A stretch of DNA of 34,631 nt from the NCBI GenBank assembly GCA_958352855.1, contig CATWQE010000025.1:1-34631 (forward strand), read 5' to 3'. The notes under the pieces were generated by a model, which made no database searches, was not told the origin of the DNA, and saw only the letters and a program-made list of their open reading frames with translations. Both the position numbers and the translations under genes were made by a program. How positions within the stretch are numbered: position 1 is the stretch's first letter; every line of letters starts with the position of its first letter. Source of the DNA: an uncultured Bacillota bacterium. GTDB taxonomy: Bacteria; Bacillota; Clostridia; Lachnospirales; Lachnospiraceae. This document shows positions 6,058 to 14,961 of the stretch, piece by piece.

Positions 6058-7800
6058 TTACATTTTTCTGAAACGCTCATAACGGTTATGTGTCAGTTCT
6101 TCCGTCGCAACGCCTCCCCACTGCCTAAGCCAGTGACAAATTTCCAAAGACAGCGTTCTGATGACCGGCTCCATGGTTTCCACCGTATAAGCCTCCGGTT
6201 CCGGAATGACTTTTTCGATGATTCCAAGCTTCTGCAAATCCCCTGCAGTAAGCTTCATCACTTCCGCAGCTTCCTTTGCTTTGGAACTGTCCTTCCATAA
6301 AATACTGGCAAAACCTTCCGGGGAAAGCACACTGTAAATGGCATTTTCCATCATCCACACCTCATTAGCCACTGCCATGGCAAGGGCGCCGCCGCTTCCA
6401 CCTTCCCCGATTACCAGAGAAAGTATTGGAACCTTCAAATCTGACATTTCAAACAGACAGCTGGCAATGGCTTCTCCCTGCCCCCGTTCCTCTGCTTCCA
6501 AACCGCAAAATGCCCCGGGGGTGTCCACGAAACACAAAACAGGACGGCCAAATTTTTCTGCCTGTTTCATCAGCCGCAAAGCCTTCCGGTAACCTTCCGG
6601 GGAAGGCATGCCAAAGTTTCGCTCTACATTTTCCTTCGTGCTTTTACCTTTTGCCTGAGCCAGCACTGTCACCTTCTGCCCCTGAAAAGAAGCAATGCCA
6701 CCCATAATCGCCGGGTCATCTCCAAAATACCGATCCCCATGAAATTCCAGAAAATCCGGAAACAACTGCTCAATATAATCCTGTCCCACAGGACGCTCCT
6801 TCTGTCTGGAAATCTGCACCCGCTCCCAGGCAGTTTTTTCTGGCAGGTCCAACTTGTGCAACACTTTCCCTGACGGTTCCTGCTTCTGCTTCACATCTCC
6901 TGACGCCTCAAACGGCTGCCCCTCGCTCCCGGACACATTCTCCTGCCCGGTTTCCTGCACTTCGTGCAGTCTTAAAATCTCACATAACACCTGACGCATT
7001 TCATGGCGTTCCACAATTCGATCCAGAAAACCATGCTCCAGCAAAAATTCTGCTCTCTGGAAACCTTTTGGCAGCTTTTCTCCTATGGTCTGCTCAATGA
7101 CTCTTGGCCCTGCAAATCCAATGAGCGCCTGAGGCTCTGCCAGAATAATGTCTCCAAGCATAGCAAAGCTGGCTGTCACGCCCCCTGTGGTTGGGTCTGT
7201 AAGAACAGACACATAGAGAAGTCCAGCCTCACTGTGACGTTTCAGAGCTGCCGCTGTTTTCGCCATCTGCATAAGGGAAACCATGCCCTCCTGCATTCTG
7301 GCTCCTCCGGAGCAGGCAAAAATAATCACCGGGAGCTTTTCTTTTGTAGCGCGCTCCACAGCCCGGGTAATCTTTTCCCCTACAATCTGGCCCATGCTTG
7401 CCATGAGAAATCTCCCGTCACACACTGCAAGCACTGTTTCATGACCGCCAATCTTTGCCTTTCCTGTAATAACCGCCTCGTCAAGCCCTGTTTTTTCCTG
7501 GATGCTCTTTACCTTTCCTTCGTATCCTTTAAACTGCAGAGGGTTTACAAATTCCATTTTCCCATCCCATTCTTCAAAGGTATTCTCATCCACAATCATA
7601 CGGATGCGTTCTCTTGCATGAACCCGGAAATATCCATGGCATTTTGGACAGATATATCCTGCTCTTTTTACGTCTTCTGTGAAAATAGCGGCATGACATT
7701 TGTTGCACTTTTTCAAAAGCCCCTGTGGGACTTCCGGCCTGTTTTCTCTGGTGGAATCTCCTGTTTTTCTGATTTTTTTAAACATATTCTGCAGTTTCAT
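6058..7800 (-). CDS. accDA: Acetyl-CoA carboxylase carboxyltransferase, fused beta and alpha subunits
   Basis: 580 residues combining AccD and AccA in one chain. The N-terminal half has the AccD zinc ribbon (CNKC at ~32-35 and CPKC at ~51-54), KLPVIIFACSGGARMQEG and TDPTTGGVTASFAMLGD. A low-complexity Gln/Glu/Ser linker (~285-325) leads into the AccA half, with FLEFHGDRYFGDDPAIMGG, FGMPSPEGYRKALRLM, FVDTPGAFCGLEAEERGQGE and GEGGSGGALA. The carboxyltransferase moves the carboxyl group from carboxybiotin-BCCP to acetyl-CoA to give malonyl-CoA. Most bacteria encode AccD and AccA separately; here no stop or restart separates them. The gene starts 12 nt after accC and is followed by the NMO-family gene. 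Confidence 0.96.
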   Translation of the reverse strand: MKLQNMFKKIRKTGDSTRENRPEVPQGLLKKCNKCHAAIFTEDVKRAGYICPKCHGYFRVHARERIRMIVDENTFEEWDGKMEFVNPLQFKGYEGKVKSIQEKTGLDEAVITGKAKIGGHETVLAVCDGRFLMASMGQIVGEKITRAVERATKEKLPVIIFACSGGARMQEGMVSLMQMAKTAAALKRHSEAGLLYVSVLTDPTTGGVTASFAMLGDIILAEPQALIGFAGPRVIEQTIGEKLPKGFQRAEFLLEHGFLDRIVERHEMRQVLCEILRLHEVQETGQENVSGSEGQPFEASGDVKQKQEPSGKVLHKLDLPEKTAWERVQISRQKERPVGQDYIEQLFPDFLEFHGDRYFGDDPAIMGGIASFQGQKVTVLAQAKGKSTKENVERNFGMPSPEGYRKALRLMKQAEKFGRPVLCFVDTPGAFCGLEAEERGQGEAIASCLFEMSDLKVPILSLVIGEGGSGGALAMAVANEVWMMENAIYSVLSPEGFASILWKDSSKAKEAAEVMKLTAGDLQKLGIIEKVIPEPEAYTVETMEPVIRTLSLEICHWLRQWGGVATEELTHNRYERFRKM

Positions 7801-7812
7801 GTCCTGTTCCTC

Positions 7813-9156
7813 TTACTGACTTTCCATTTGATTAATAAATTCAATATCTATGGTGCCCTCTACAAAATCCGGGTGATGCAAAATCTCATACTGATAGTCC
7901 ACATTGGTCTGAATTCCTTCAATAATCACTTCCCCAAGAGCGCTTCGCATTTTCAAAATGGCTTCCCGACGGTTCTCTCCATGTACAATGAGCTTTGCCA
8001 GCATGGAATCATAATAAGGTGGAATCTCATAACCACTGTAAATAGCAGTGTCTACCCGAACCCCTTTTCCGCCCGGCAAATACAAATCGGTAATGGTTCC
8101 CGGCGATGGGCGGAAGTTGTGTTTCGGGTCCTCTGCATTGATTCTGCACTCTATGGCATGACCTTTTAAAACAATATCCTCCTGGGATACCTGTAACTTT
8201 TCTCCTGATGCAATGCGAATCTGTTCCTTTACCAAATCAAGACCAGTCACCCACTCAGTCACAGGATGTTCCACCTGTATTCTGGTATTCATTTCCATGA
8301 AATAAAACGCCCCATTTGGCTCTAACAGAAATTCAATGGTTCCCGCATTGGTATAGCCTGCGGCTTTTGCTGCCTTTACAGCGGCCTCTCCCATTTTCTG
8401 GCGAAGTTCTTTGCTTAAAGCCGGAGACGGTGATTCTTCTATAAGCTTCTGATGATTTCTCTGAATGGAGCAGTCCCGCTCTCCCAGATGCACCACATTT
8501 CCGTAATGGTCTGCTAAAATCTGAAATTCAATATGTCTCGGGCGTTCTACAAAATGCTCCACATACATGGCGTCATCCCCAAAGGCATTTCTGGCCTCTG
8601 TCTGCGCCATGTGAAAACTGTTCTCAAATTCTTCCGGAGAGCATGCAGTACGCATTCCTTTTCCACCGCCTCCAAGAGCAGCCTTAATCATCACCGGATA
8701 GCCCGCTTCCTGGGCATGCTGCAGTCCTTCCTCCACAGTGTACACACTGGCGCTGTTTCCGGGAATTACCGGAACTCCCGCCTCTTCCATGGTTTTCTTG
8801 GCAATGGATTTATTCCCCAGGCGTTCAATCACCTCCGGAGAAGGCCCAATAAAGGTTAAGCCGCAGGTTTTACAAAGCTGTGCAAACTTACTGTTCTCCG
8901 ATAAAAATCCAAAGCCGGGATGGACAGCATCTGCCCCGGTCACCACCGCTGCGCTTAAAATCCTCTCCATGCTCAGGTAACTTTCAGCGGAGGCTGCCGG
9001 ACCGATGCATATTGCTTCATCTGCAAGCTGTGTATGTAATGCCTCTTTATCTGCCTCTGAATAAACAGCTACGGTCTCAATGCCCATTTCCCTGCACGCC
9101 CGGATAATCCGCACTGCAATCTCCCCCCGGTTGGCAATTAATATTTTTTCAATCAT
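7813..9156 (-). CDS. accC: Acetyl-CoA carboxylase biotin carboxylase subunit
   Basis: 447 residues, full length. ATP-grasp enzyme that carboxylates biotin on BCCP using ATP and bicarbonate. Landmarks: EKILIANRGEIAVRIIRACR at the N-terminus, HPGFGFLSEN (~78-87), the glycine-rich ATP loop AALGGGGKGMR (~159-169), HIEFQILAD, ERDCSIQRNHQKLIEE, and EMNTRIQVEHPVTE (~287-300, metal and catalytic Arg). It sits between fabZ and accDA with 12-nt gaps, so it should be made together with its partner subunits. Confidence 0.97.
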   Translation of the reverse strand: MIEKILIANRGEIAVRIIRACREMGIETVAVYSEADKEALHTQLADEAICIGPAASAESYLSMERILSAAVVTGADAVHPGFGFLSENSKFAQLCKTCGLTFIGPSPEVIERLGNKSIAKKTMEEAGVPVIPGNSASVYTVEEGLQHAQEAGYPVMIKAALGGGGKGMRTACSPEEFENSFHMAQTEARNAFGDDAMYVEHFVERPRHIEFQILADHYGNVVHLGERDCSIQRNHQKLIEESPSPALSKELRQKMGEAAVKAAKAAGYTNAGTIEFLLEPNGAFYFMEMNTRIQVEHPVTEWVTGLDLVKEQIRIASGEKLQVSQEDIVLKGHAIECRINAEDPKHNFRPSPGTITDLYLPGGKGVRVDTAIYSGYEIPPYYDSMLAKLIVHGENRREAILKMRSALGEVIIEGIQTNVDYQYEILHHPDFVEGTIDIEFINQMESQ

Positions 9157-9168
9157 TTCCCTTATCCT

Positions 9169-9603
9169 CTATTCATCTCCTACCATAAAGGTAAGTTCTG
9201 CACTGGCTACTACCTTTCCATCTACAGAAGCAACCGCTTCCCCTACTCCCAGAGGGCCTTTTCTCTTAATAATTCTGGTCTCTAATTTCAGCTTGTCCCC
9301 AGGCACTACCATGCCTTTAAAGCGACATTTCTGAATACCTCCGAAAAAGGCGATTTTCCCTTTATTTTCAGGAATACTTAAAATCGCCACTGCCCCTGCC
9401 TGGGCAAGAGCTTCAATAATCAAGACCCCTGGCATAACCGGCTTCTGGGGAAAATGTCCTTTGAAGAAGTCCTCCCGGTAGGTCACACATTTATAACCCA
9501 CTGCGTACTCTCCCGGCTCGTAGTCTTCAATGGCGTCCAGAAGTAAAAAAGGATGGCGGTGAGGAATAATCTCCTGAATTTCCTTTATATTTAATGCTTT
9601 CAT
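9169..9603 (-). CDS. fabZ: 3-hydroxyacyl-ACP dehydratase FabZ
   Basis: 144 residues, single hot-dog domain. It dehydrates beta-hydroxyacyl-ACP to trans-2-enoyl-ACP. The signature IPHRHPFLLLDAI (~14-26, catalytic His) and GHFPQKPVMPGVLIIEALAQ (~48-67, catalytic Glu) are present. It lies between accB and accC with gaps of about 12 nt, a common order in Clostridia. Absence of an extended FabA-type motif argues for FabZ. Confidence 0.97.
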   Translation of the reverse strand: MKALNIKEIQEIIPHRHPFLLLDAIEDYEPGEYAVGYKCVTYREDFFKGHFPQKPVMPGVLIIEALAQAGAVAILSIPENKGKIAFFGGIQKCRFKGMVVPGDKLKLETRIIKRKGPLGVGEAVASVDGKVVASAELTFMVGDE

Positions 9604-9616
9604 ATGCTGCTCTCCT

Positions 9617-10051
9617 CTATTTCACCAGGAAAAGAGGCTGTCCGTATTCCACCGGCTCCCCGTTTTCCACCAGAATTTTCTCAATCACACCATGAACTTC
9701 ACTTTCAATTTCATTCATAAGCTTCATGGCTTCCACAATTCCAAGCACCGTACCTTCCTGTACCTGGTCTCCCACCTGCACAAAGGGTTCTCCGTTTTCC
9801 GAAGGCGCTGCGTAAAAAGTTCCTACCAGCGGAGAAGTAATATAGCTTCCTTCTTTGTCCGATTCTGTGGCTGCCTCCTTTACCGCCAGCTCCTTTGGCA
9901 CTGCGGCAAAAGGCGCTGTCTCTGTTTCTGTCTTGACTTTATTTTTCTCTTTTTTCAGGGAAAGCTTTACGCCTCCCTCTTCATAATTTAACTCTCCTAC
10001 AGAGGAGGCGGATACAGCCTGAATCAATTCTACGATTTGTTCCACATTCAT
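9617..10051 (-). CDS. accB: Biotin carboxyl carrier protein of acetyl-CoA carboxylase
   Basis: 144 residues. N-terminal helical segment (MNVEQIVELIQAVSASSVGE), an Ala/Glu/Lys-rich flexible linker (~38-68), then a biotinyl domain starting at SPLVGTFYAAPSENG. The biotin attachment site is EAMKLMNEIE, with the modified lysine at about residue 110. The acyl carrier of the carboxylase shuttles carboxybiotin between AccC and AccDA. It starts 9 nt after fabF. Confidence 0.97.
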   Translation of the reverse strand: MNVEQIVELIQAVSASSVGELNYEEGGVKLSLKKEKNKVKTETETAPFAAVPKELAVKEAATESDKEGSYITSPLVGTFYAAPSENGEPFVQVGDQVQEGTVLGIVEAMKLMNEIESEVHGVIEKILVENGEPVEYGQPLFLVK

Positions 10052-10060
10052 ATTTTCATT

Positions 10061-11299
10061 CTACCCTTCATATTTCTTTAACAAAAGTGACGCATTATGT
10101 CCCCCAAAGCCCAGGGAATTGGTAATCGCATATTGGATTTCCTTTTCCACAGGAGAACCAATGGCATAGTTCAAATCACACTCCCCGTCTGTCTGTGTGG
10201 TTCCCATGGTCTGGTGAATAAAGCCTTCCTGAATACTCTTCACACATACCACGCATTCCACTCCCCCTGCTGCTCCAAGGAGATGTCCTATCATGGATTT
10301 TGTGGAGTTTACCACCACCTTATCCGCTGCCTCTCCCAGTGCATAGCGAATGGCTCTTGTCTCATACAAATCATTGTGATGGGTGCTGGTTCCATGAGCA
10401 TTAATATAATCAATCTTCTCCGGAGAAACTCCTGCCTCCTCCATGGCCAGCTTCATAGCCATGCCTGCGCCTTCCCCGTTTTCTGCCGGAGAAGTAATAT
10501 GGTACGCATCTGCGGTGGCGCCATACCCCACGATTTCCGCATATATCTTCGCTCCTCTTTTTTGAGCATGCTCAAGCTCTTCCAGCATCACAACACCAGC
10601 CCCTTCTCCCAGAACAAATCCGTCCCTGTCCTTGTCAAAAGGAATGGACGCTCTCTTAGGGTCCTTTGATGTGGAAAGTGCGGTAAGAGCGGTAAACCCT
10701 GCCACTCCGGTAGGACAAATGCTACTCTCCGTTCCTCCTGCCACGCAGATGTCTAAATCTCCATAAGCAATGGCACGAAAGGCATCACCAATACAGTGAG
10801 TACCGGACGCACAGGCAGTTACCACGTTGGTGCATTTTCCCTGAAATCCCAGTTGAATGGAAACATTACCTGCCGCCATATTGGAAATCATCAAAGGCAC
10901 CATAAGAGGATTCACTCTGGAAGGCCCTTTGGTTAAAATCTTCTCATAATTGCTCTCTACGGTCTGAAGGCTTCCAATCCCGGAGCCAATAATCACTCCT
11001 GCCCGGTAAGGATTTTCTTCCTCCATGTTCAGTCCTGCATCTTCAAAGGCTTCTTTTGCTGCTGCAACTGCATACTGGGAAAAGGTTTCCATACGCTTTG
11101 CCGCCTTAAAATCCATGCGCTCCTTTGGGGAAAATCCTTTTACTTCTGCTGCCAGTTTTACCTTATAGTCAGAAGTATCAAACCTGGTAATAGGCCCGAT
11201 TCCCACTTCACCCCTGCGGATACCCTGCCAAAATTCTTCTACTGTATTTCCAATGGGAGTCACAGCTCCCAGTCCTGTAACCACTACTCTTTTTTTCAT
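10061..11299 (-). CDS. fabF: 3-oxoacyl-ACP synthase II (FabF)
   Basis: 412 residues, thiolase-fold condensing enzyme that elongates acyl-ACP with malonyl-ACP. The Cys-His-His triad is visible: VTACASGTHCIG (Cys ~163), NAHGTSTHHNDLYE (His ~303) and KSMIGHLLGAAG (His ~340). The N-terminal MKKRVVVTGLGAVTPIG is typical. Gaps to fabG (15 nt) and accB (9 nt) place it within the operon. Confidence 0.97.
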   Translation of the reverse strand: MKKRVVVTGLGAVTPIGNTVEEFWQGIRRGEVGIGPITRFDTSDYKVKLAAEVKGFSPKERMDFKAAKRMETFSQYAVAAAKEAFEDAGLNMEEENPYRAGVIIGSGIGSLQTVESNYEKILTKGPSRVNPLMVPLMISNMAAGNVSIQLGFQGKCTNVVTACASGTHCIGDAFRAIAYGDLDICVAGGTESSICPTGVAGFTALTALSTSKDPKRASIPFDKDRDGFVLGEGAGVVMLEELEHAQKRGAKIYAEIVGYGATADAYHITSPAENGEGAGMAMKLAMEEAGVSPEKIDYINAHGTSTHHNDLYETRAIRYALGEAADKVVVNSTKSMIGHLLGAAGGVECVVCVKSIQEGFIHQTMGTTQTDGECDLNYAIGSPVEKEIQYAITNSLGFGGHNASLLLKKYEG

Positions 11300-11314
11300 G
11301 TATGCTCCCTTTCT

Positions 11315-12055
11315 CTACATAGCCATGCCGCCGTCTACACAAAGCACCTGTCCGGTAATATACCCGGCTCCTTCTGATGCCAGAAAAGCCACTGCCTCTG
11401 CCACATCTTTTGGATTTCCAAACTTTTTCAGAGGAATCTGTGTCTGCACCTGTTTCTGTACCTCCTCTGAAAGTACCTCTGTCATATCTGTGGTAATAAA
11501 TCCCGGCGCCACTGCATTCACTGTAATTCCTCTGGAGGCCAGTTCTCTGGCTGCTGATTTGGTAAGCCCAATGACCCCTGCCTTGGCTGCGCAGTAGTTT
11601 GCCTGCCCTGCATTTCCCATCACTCCTGATACAGAGGAAATGTTAATAATCCGTCCGCCTCTTTGCTTTAACATCTGTCTGGAAGCAAACCGAATTCCAT
11701 GAAACGGACCCTTTAAATTGGTCTGCAGCACTGCATCGTAATCTTCCTCAGACATTTTCATCACCAGACCGTCTCTGGTAATTCCTGCATTATTCACCAG
11801 AATATCAAGCCTTCCGTAAGTCTTAATAACCTCCTGGAAAAACGTCTCACAGGCAGTATAATCCGACACATCACAGGCATAGATTTCTGCCTGTCCCTGC
11901 TGCTCTTCAATTTCCTGCTTTACCTTTTCTGCCTGTTCTCTATTTCCACGATAATTGATAATCACAAAAATATCATCCGCTGCCAGCCTTTTTGCAATGG
12001 CTCTTCCGATTCCTCTGGAAGCGCCTGTTACCACTGCCACTTTCTTCTCTAACAT
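11315..12055 (-). CDS. fabG: 3-oxoacyl-ACP reductase FabG
   Basis: 246 residues, short-chain dehydrogenase that uses NADPH to reduce beta-ketoacyl-ACP. Rossmann signature VVTGASRGIGRAIAKRL (~8-24), LVNNAGIT (~86-93), catalytic Ser in INISSVSG and the YCAAKAG Tyr-Lys pair (~154-160). The C-terminal YITGQVLCVDGGMAM is typical of FabG. Its start overlaps the end of fabD by 7 nt. Confidence 0.97.
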   Translation of the reverse strand: MLEKKVAVVTGASRGIGRAIAKRLAADDIFVIINYRGNREQAEKVKQEIEEQQGQAEIYACDVSDYTACETFFQEVIKTYGRLDILVNNAGITRDGLVMKMSEEDYDAVLQTNLKGPFHGIRFASRQMLKQRGGRIINISSVSGVMGNAGQANYCAAKAGVIGLTKSAARELASRGITVNAVAPGFITTDMTEVLSEEVQKQVQTQIPLKKFGNPKDVAEAVAFLASEGAGYITGQVLCVDGGMAM

Positions 12056-12969
12056 AATGCATTCCCTGCCTTTTCTGCTTCTTCCCAGGTTCCCACCTGA
12101 TAACAGGTTACCTCCCTGTTAATTTTCTTCAAAAATCCGGTTAAGGTACGTCCGGGGCCAATTTCCACAAAGGTGTCCACACCGTTTTCAATCATATTCT
12201 CTACACTCTGCTGCCAGTAAACAGAAGCTGCAATCTGCTGCACCAGCAAATCTTTGGTCTGTCTGATATCTGTCACATAATTTCCTGTTACATTGGTAAC
12301 ATAAGGAAGCTGTAATTCTGAAAATGTGATTTCGTCTAAAACTTCTCTCAGGGAATTTCCCGCTTCCTTTAACATAGGAGAATGGAAGGGACCGCTGACC
12401 TTTAATGGCAATACCCGTCTGGCTCCTGCCTCTTTTAAAGCCGCTGCTGCCTGCTCCACCTGTTCCTTCCAGCCGGTAATCACAATCTGTCCCGGGCAGT
12501 TGTAATTGGCAACGCTGACACCTTCGATTTCTGCGATTCCCGCATCCACCTCTTCTGCCTTCATACCAAGCACAGCCGCCATAGCGCCTTTTCCCCCCGG
12601 AACTGCATGTTCCATAAGGATTCCTCTTTTTCTCACAGCCCAGATAGCATCCTGAATTTTCATGCCTCCTGCGGAAGCAATGGCGCAGTATTCCCCAAGG
12701 CTTAACCCTGCTGTCACCTCTGGCTTTAAGCCCTGTTCTCTTAATACCTGCTCCATTGCCATGCAAACAGTTACCATAGCTGCCTGGGTGTATTCCGTCT
12801 GATGAAGCTTCTCATTTTCTTCAAAACAAAGTTTTTTCATATCCAGCTTCAGGTTTTCCGATGCTTCGTCCATAATATCCCTGGCTGTCTGGCTGTGTTC
12901 GTAAAAATCCTTTCCCATTCCGGCAATCTGGGCGCCCTGTCCCGGAAACATAAATGCAAGCTTACTCAT
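12049..12969 (-). CDS. fabD: Malonyl-CoA:ACP transacylase FabD
   Basis: 306 residues, alpha/beta-hydrolase-like transacylase that loads malonate onto ACP. Landmarks: AFMFPGQGAQ (~5-14), nucleophile elbow GLSLGEYCA (Ser ~89), Arg in VRKRGILM and GPFHSPM with the catalytic His (~197). It overlaps the end of the fabK gene by 8 nt and the start of fabG by 7 nt, so translation is coupled along this part of the operon. Confidence 0.97.
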   Translation of the reverse strand: MSKLAFMFPGQGAQIAGMGKDFYEHSQTARDIMDEASENLKLDMKKLCFEENEKLHQTEYTQAAMVTVCMAMEQVLREQGLKPEVTAGLSLGEYCAIASAGGMKIQDAIWAVRKRGILMEHAVPGGKGAMAAVLGMKAEEVDAGIAEIEGVSVANYNCPGQIVITGWKEQVEQAAAALKEAGARRVLPLKVSGPFHSPMLKEAGNSLREVLDEITFSELQLPYVTNVTGNYVTDIRQTKDLLVQQIAASVYWQQSVENMIENGVDTFVEIGPGRTLTGFLKKINREVTCYQVGTWEEAEKAGNALC

Positions 12970-13895
12970 GATTTCCCATTCCTTTCATCACTGCCTCTGC
13001 CTGTGCAATGAGCTTTTCTATAATTTCTTTGCAGGGGAGGATATCGTGAATCATGGCCGCAGACTGTCCTGCCATAACGCTTCCGTTTACCACATCCCCT
13101 TCTACCACTGCTTTTCTAAGACTTCCCATGGTCAAAAGCTCCAGTTCCTCAAAAGGAACGCCAGCCTGTTCTTTTTCCAGATAGGTCTTTGTCATCTGGT
13201 TTCTCAGGGCTCTCACCGGATGCCCTGTGCTTCGTCCTGTAACCCTGGAATCAATGTCCTTTGCCTTTACAATATAATTCTTATAATTTTCATGAACCTG
13301 CGCTTCCTGTGAGGCCACAAAACGTGTTCCAATCTGCACGCCTTTTGCTCCCAGCATAAAAGCCGCTGCCATGCCTCTTCCATCTGCAATGCCTCCCGCT
13401 GCAATAACAGGAATGCTCACTGCATCTGCAATCTGTGGCACCAGCACCATGGTGGTATTCTCTCCAATATGTCCTCCTGCCTCGGTTCCCTCTGCAACCA
13501 GGGCATCCGCGCCACAACGTTCCATACGTTTTGCAAGAGCTACGGAAGCCACCACTGGAATCACCTTGATTCCGGCTTCTTTCCACATCTTCATATATTT
13601 CTCAGGAGAACCGGCTCCTGTGGTGACTACCGGCACTTTTTCCTCTGCCACAACCCTTGCCACGTCCTCTGCATAAGGGCTCATAAGCATAATGTTTACC
13701 CCAAAAGGTTTGTCTGTCTTTTCTTTCACCAGACGAATCTGCTCTCTCACCCAGTCAGCCGGCGCGCTGGCTGCTCCAATAATTCCAAGACCTCCGGCTT
13801 CGGAAACTGCTGCTGCCAGGCAATACTCTGCCACCCATGCCGCCCTGTATTACCGGCGCTTCAATGTTTAAAAGTTCTGTAATTGCTGTCTTCAT
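12962..13895 (-). pseudogene. fabK: Enoyl-ACP reductase II (fabK) with a frameshift near codon 20
   Basis: FabK is the FMN enzyme for the last reduction in each fatty-acid cycle. The natural start, ATG at 13895, gives MKTAITELLNIEAPVIQGGM, which fits the family N-terminus, but the frame then diverges. The rest (AEYCLAAAVSEAGGLGIIG to the end, 290 residues from a GTG at 13834) is in a different frame and is intact, with VTTGAGSPEKYM, AEGTEAGGHIG, IPVIAAGGIADG and GVQIGTRF. The offset is 61 nt where about 66 is expected. The sequence GGC-ATGGG-TGGCA is what remains if one copy of a tandem ATGGG pair was lost from GGC-ATGGG-ATGGG-TGGCA. No convincing ribosome site precedes the GTG. A product from it would lack the first strand and the QGGMGWV FMN-site loop. 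It may be a genuine mutation, a slippage allele or a sequence error. Confidence 0.85.
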
Positions 13896-13933
13896 TCCTT
13901 TATCCTCTCAATTCTCCTGATTCATCCTTTTCA

Positions 13934-14896
13934 TTACCATTCCAACAAGCTTCCCGCCCAGGAAAGTCCTGCCCCAAACCCAGCCAGTATGAGCTTATCT
14001 CCTCTCTTTAGCAGCCCTTTCCTGTTCCATTCATCCAGAAGAATGGGAATACTGGCTGCGGAGGTATTCCCGTATTCCTGAAGATTCATGGGAAATCTGG
14101 AAATCTCTGCTCCAATCCGTTTGGCTGCCGCCTCAATAATTCTCTTATTTGCCTGATGCAAAAAGAAATAATCAATCTCCTCCTGCTTCATACCTGCCTT
14201 CTCCAGAAGCTCCTCCACGATTTCCTGAACACTTCGCACCGCAAACTTGAATACCCTCTGACCATCCATATGAAGGAAGGTTTCCTCCATGCGCTTTGGC
14301 TCTTCCCAGTCTTTTCTGTGGCGGCTTCGTCCTGTAAGTACGTCTCCTCCTGCTCCATGGGAGTGGGCTGCATGGAAGGAAAGCCCTCCCTCTTCTGCTC
14401 TTAGTACCACAGCTCCTGCACCGTCTCCAAATAAGATACAGGTTCCCCGGTCTGTCCAGTCAACGACATGAGACATGCTGTCCGCCCCTATAACCAAAAT
14501 GGTTTTATAAAGCCCTGCCTGAATATAAGCCTGGGCTGTCTGATAAGCAAACAGAAAACCGCTGCAGGCTGCATTTAAATCAAACCCTGGGCTGTTTGCT
14601 GCCTCTATTTCTTTTTGTACTTCACAGGCCACACAGGGAAATATGGTATCCGGCGTGGAGGTTGCCACTAAAATCAAATCTACATCCTCCCCCGAAATCC
14701 CTGCCTGCAAAAGCGCCTCCCTGGCTGCCATGGCCGCCATGTGGGAAGTCGTCTCCGCCTCTGCCACATGACGTCTGGCAATGCCTGTGCGTTCCCGAAT
14801 CCAGGCATCATTGGTATCCACCACCTTCGCCAGCTCCTGATTTTCTACTGTTCTGGCCGGCACATAAGCGCCGGTTCCCAAAATTCTTCCAGTCAT
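13934..14896 (-). CDS. fabH: 3-oxoacyl-ACP synthase III (FabH)
   Basis: 320 residues. Starts fatty-acid synthesis by condensing an acyl-CoA primer with malonyl-ACP. Catalytic triad: NAACSGFLFAYQ (Cys ~111), FFLHQANKRI (His ~247) and EYGNTSAASIP (Asn ~277). The N-terminal GTGAYVPARTVEN and the FGDGAGAVVL and LAGFGAGLSWAG blocks are all typical. First gene of the operon; GGAG lies 9 nt before ATG 14896. The downstream gap to the fabK start is only 38 nt and has no acpP. Confidence 0.97.
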   Translation of the reverse strand: MTGRILGTGAYVPARTVENQELAKVVDTNDAWIRERTGIARRHVAEAETTSHMAAMAAREALLQAGISGEDVDLILVATSTPDTIFPCVACEVQKEIEAANSPGFDLNAACSGFLFAYQTAQAYIQAGLYKTILVIGADSMSHVVDWTDRGTCILFGDGAGAVVLRAEEGGLSFHAAHSHGAGGDVLTGRSRHRKDWEEPKRMEETFLHMDGQRVFKFAVRSVQEIVEELLEKAGMKQEEIDYFFLHQANKRIIEAAAKRIGAEISRFPMNLQEYGNTSAASIPILLDEWNRKGLLKRGDKLILAGFGAGLSWAGSLLEW

Positions 14897-14948
14897 CCTT
14901 TATCTCCGCATAATTCTTTTAATATAAAATATTTTGAAATTAGATTAT

Positions 14949-14961
14949 TTTGATTTTCAAA
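14949..14961 (-). promoter_or_regulatory. FabT-like operator upstream of fabH
   Basis: Perfect inverted repeat TTTGA-TTT-TCAAA. It matches the TTTGAnnnTCAAA core of the operator known for the MarR-family regulator FabT in streptococci. It begins at the last base of the -10 and covers the expected transcription start, a position that would block initiation. The regulator is not encoded in this window, so its identity is inferred from the motif alone. Confidence 0.65.

Noticed and set aside
7003..8169. 388-codon plus-strand ORF antisense to accC and accDA
   Set aside because: The opposite strand encodes two well-conserved enzymes; the plus-strand product has no recognisable motif and no ribosome site.
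10097..10669. 190-codon plus-strand ORF antisense to fabF
   Set aside because: Overlaps the fabF catalytic region completely; no family resemblance.
12188..12766. 192-codon minus-strand ORF in another frame of fabD
   Set aside because: Overlaps fabD in the same direction; fabD has the full catalytic motifs and correct coupling to its neighbours.
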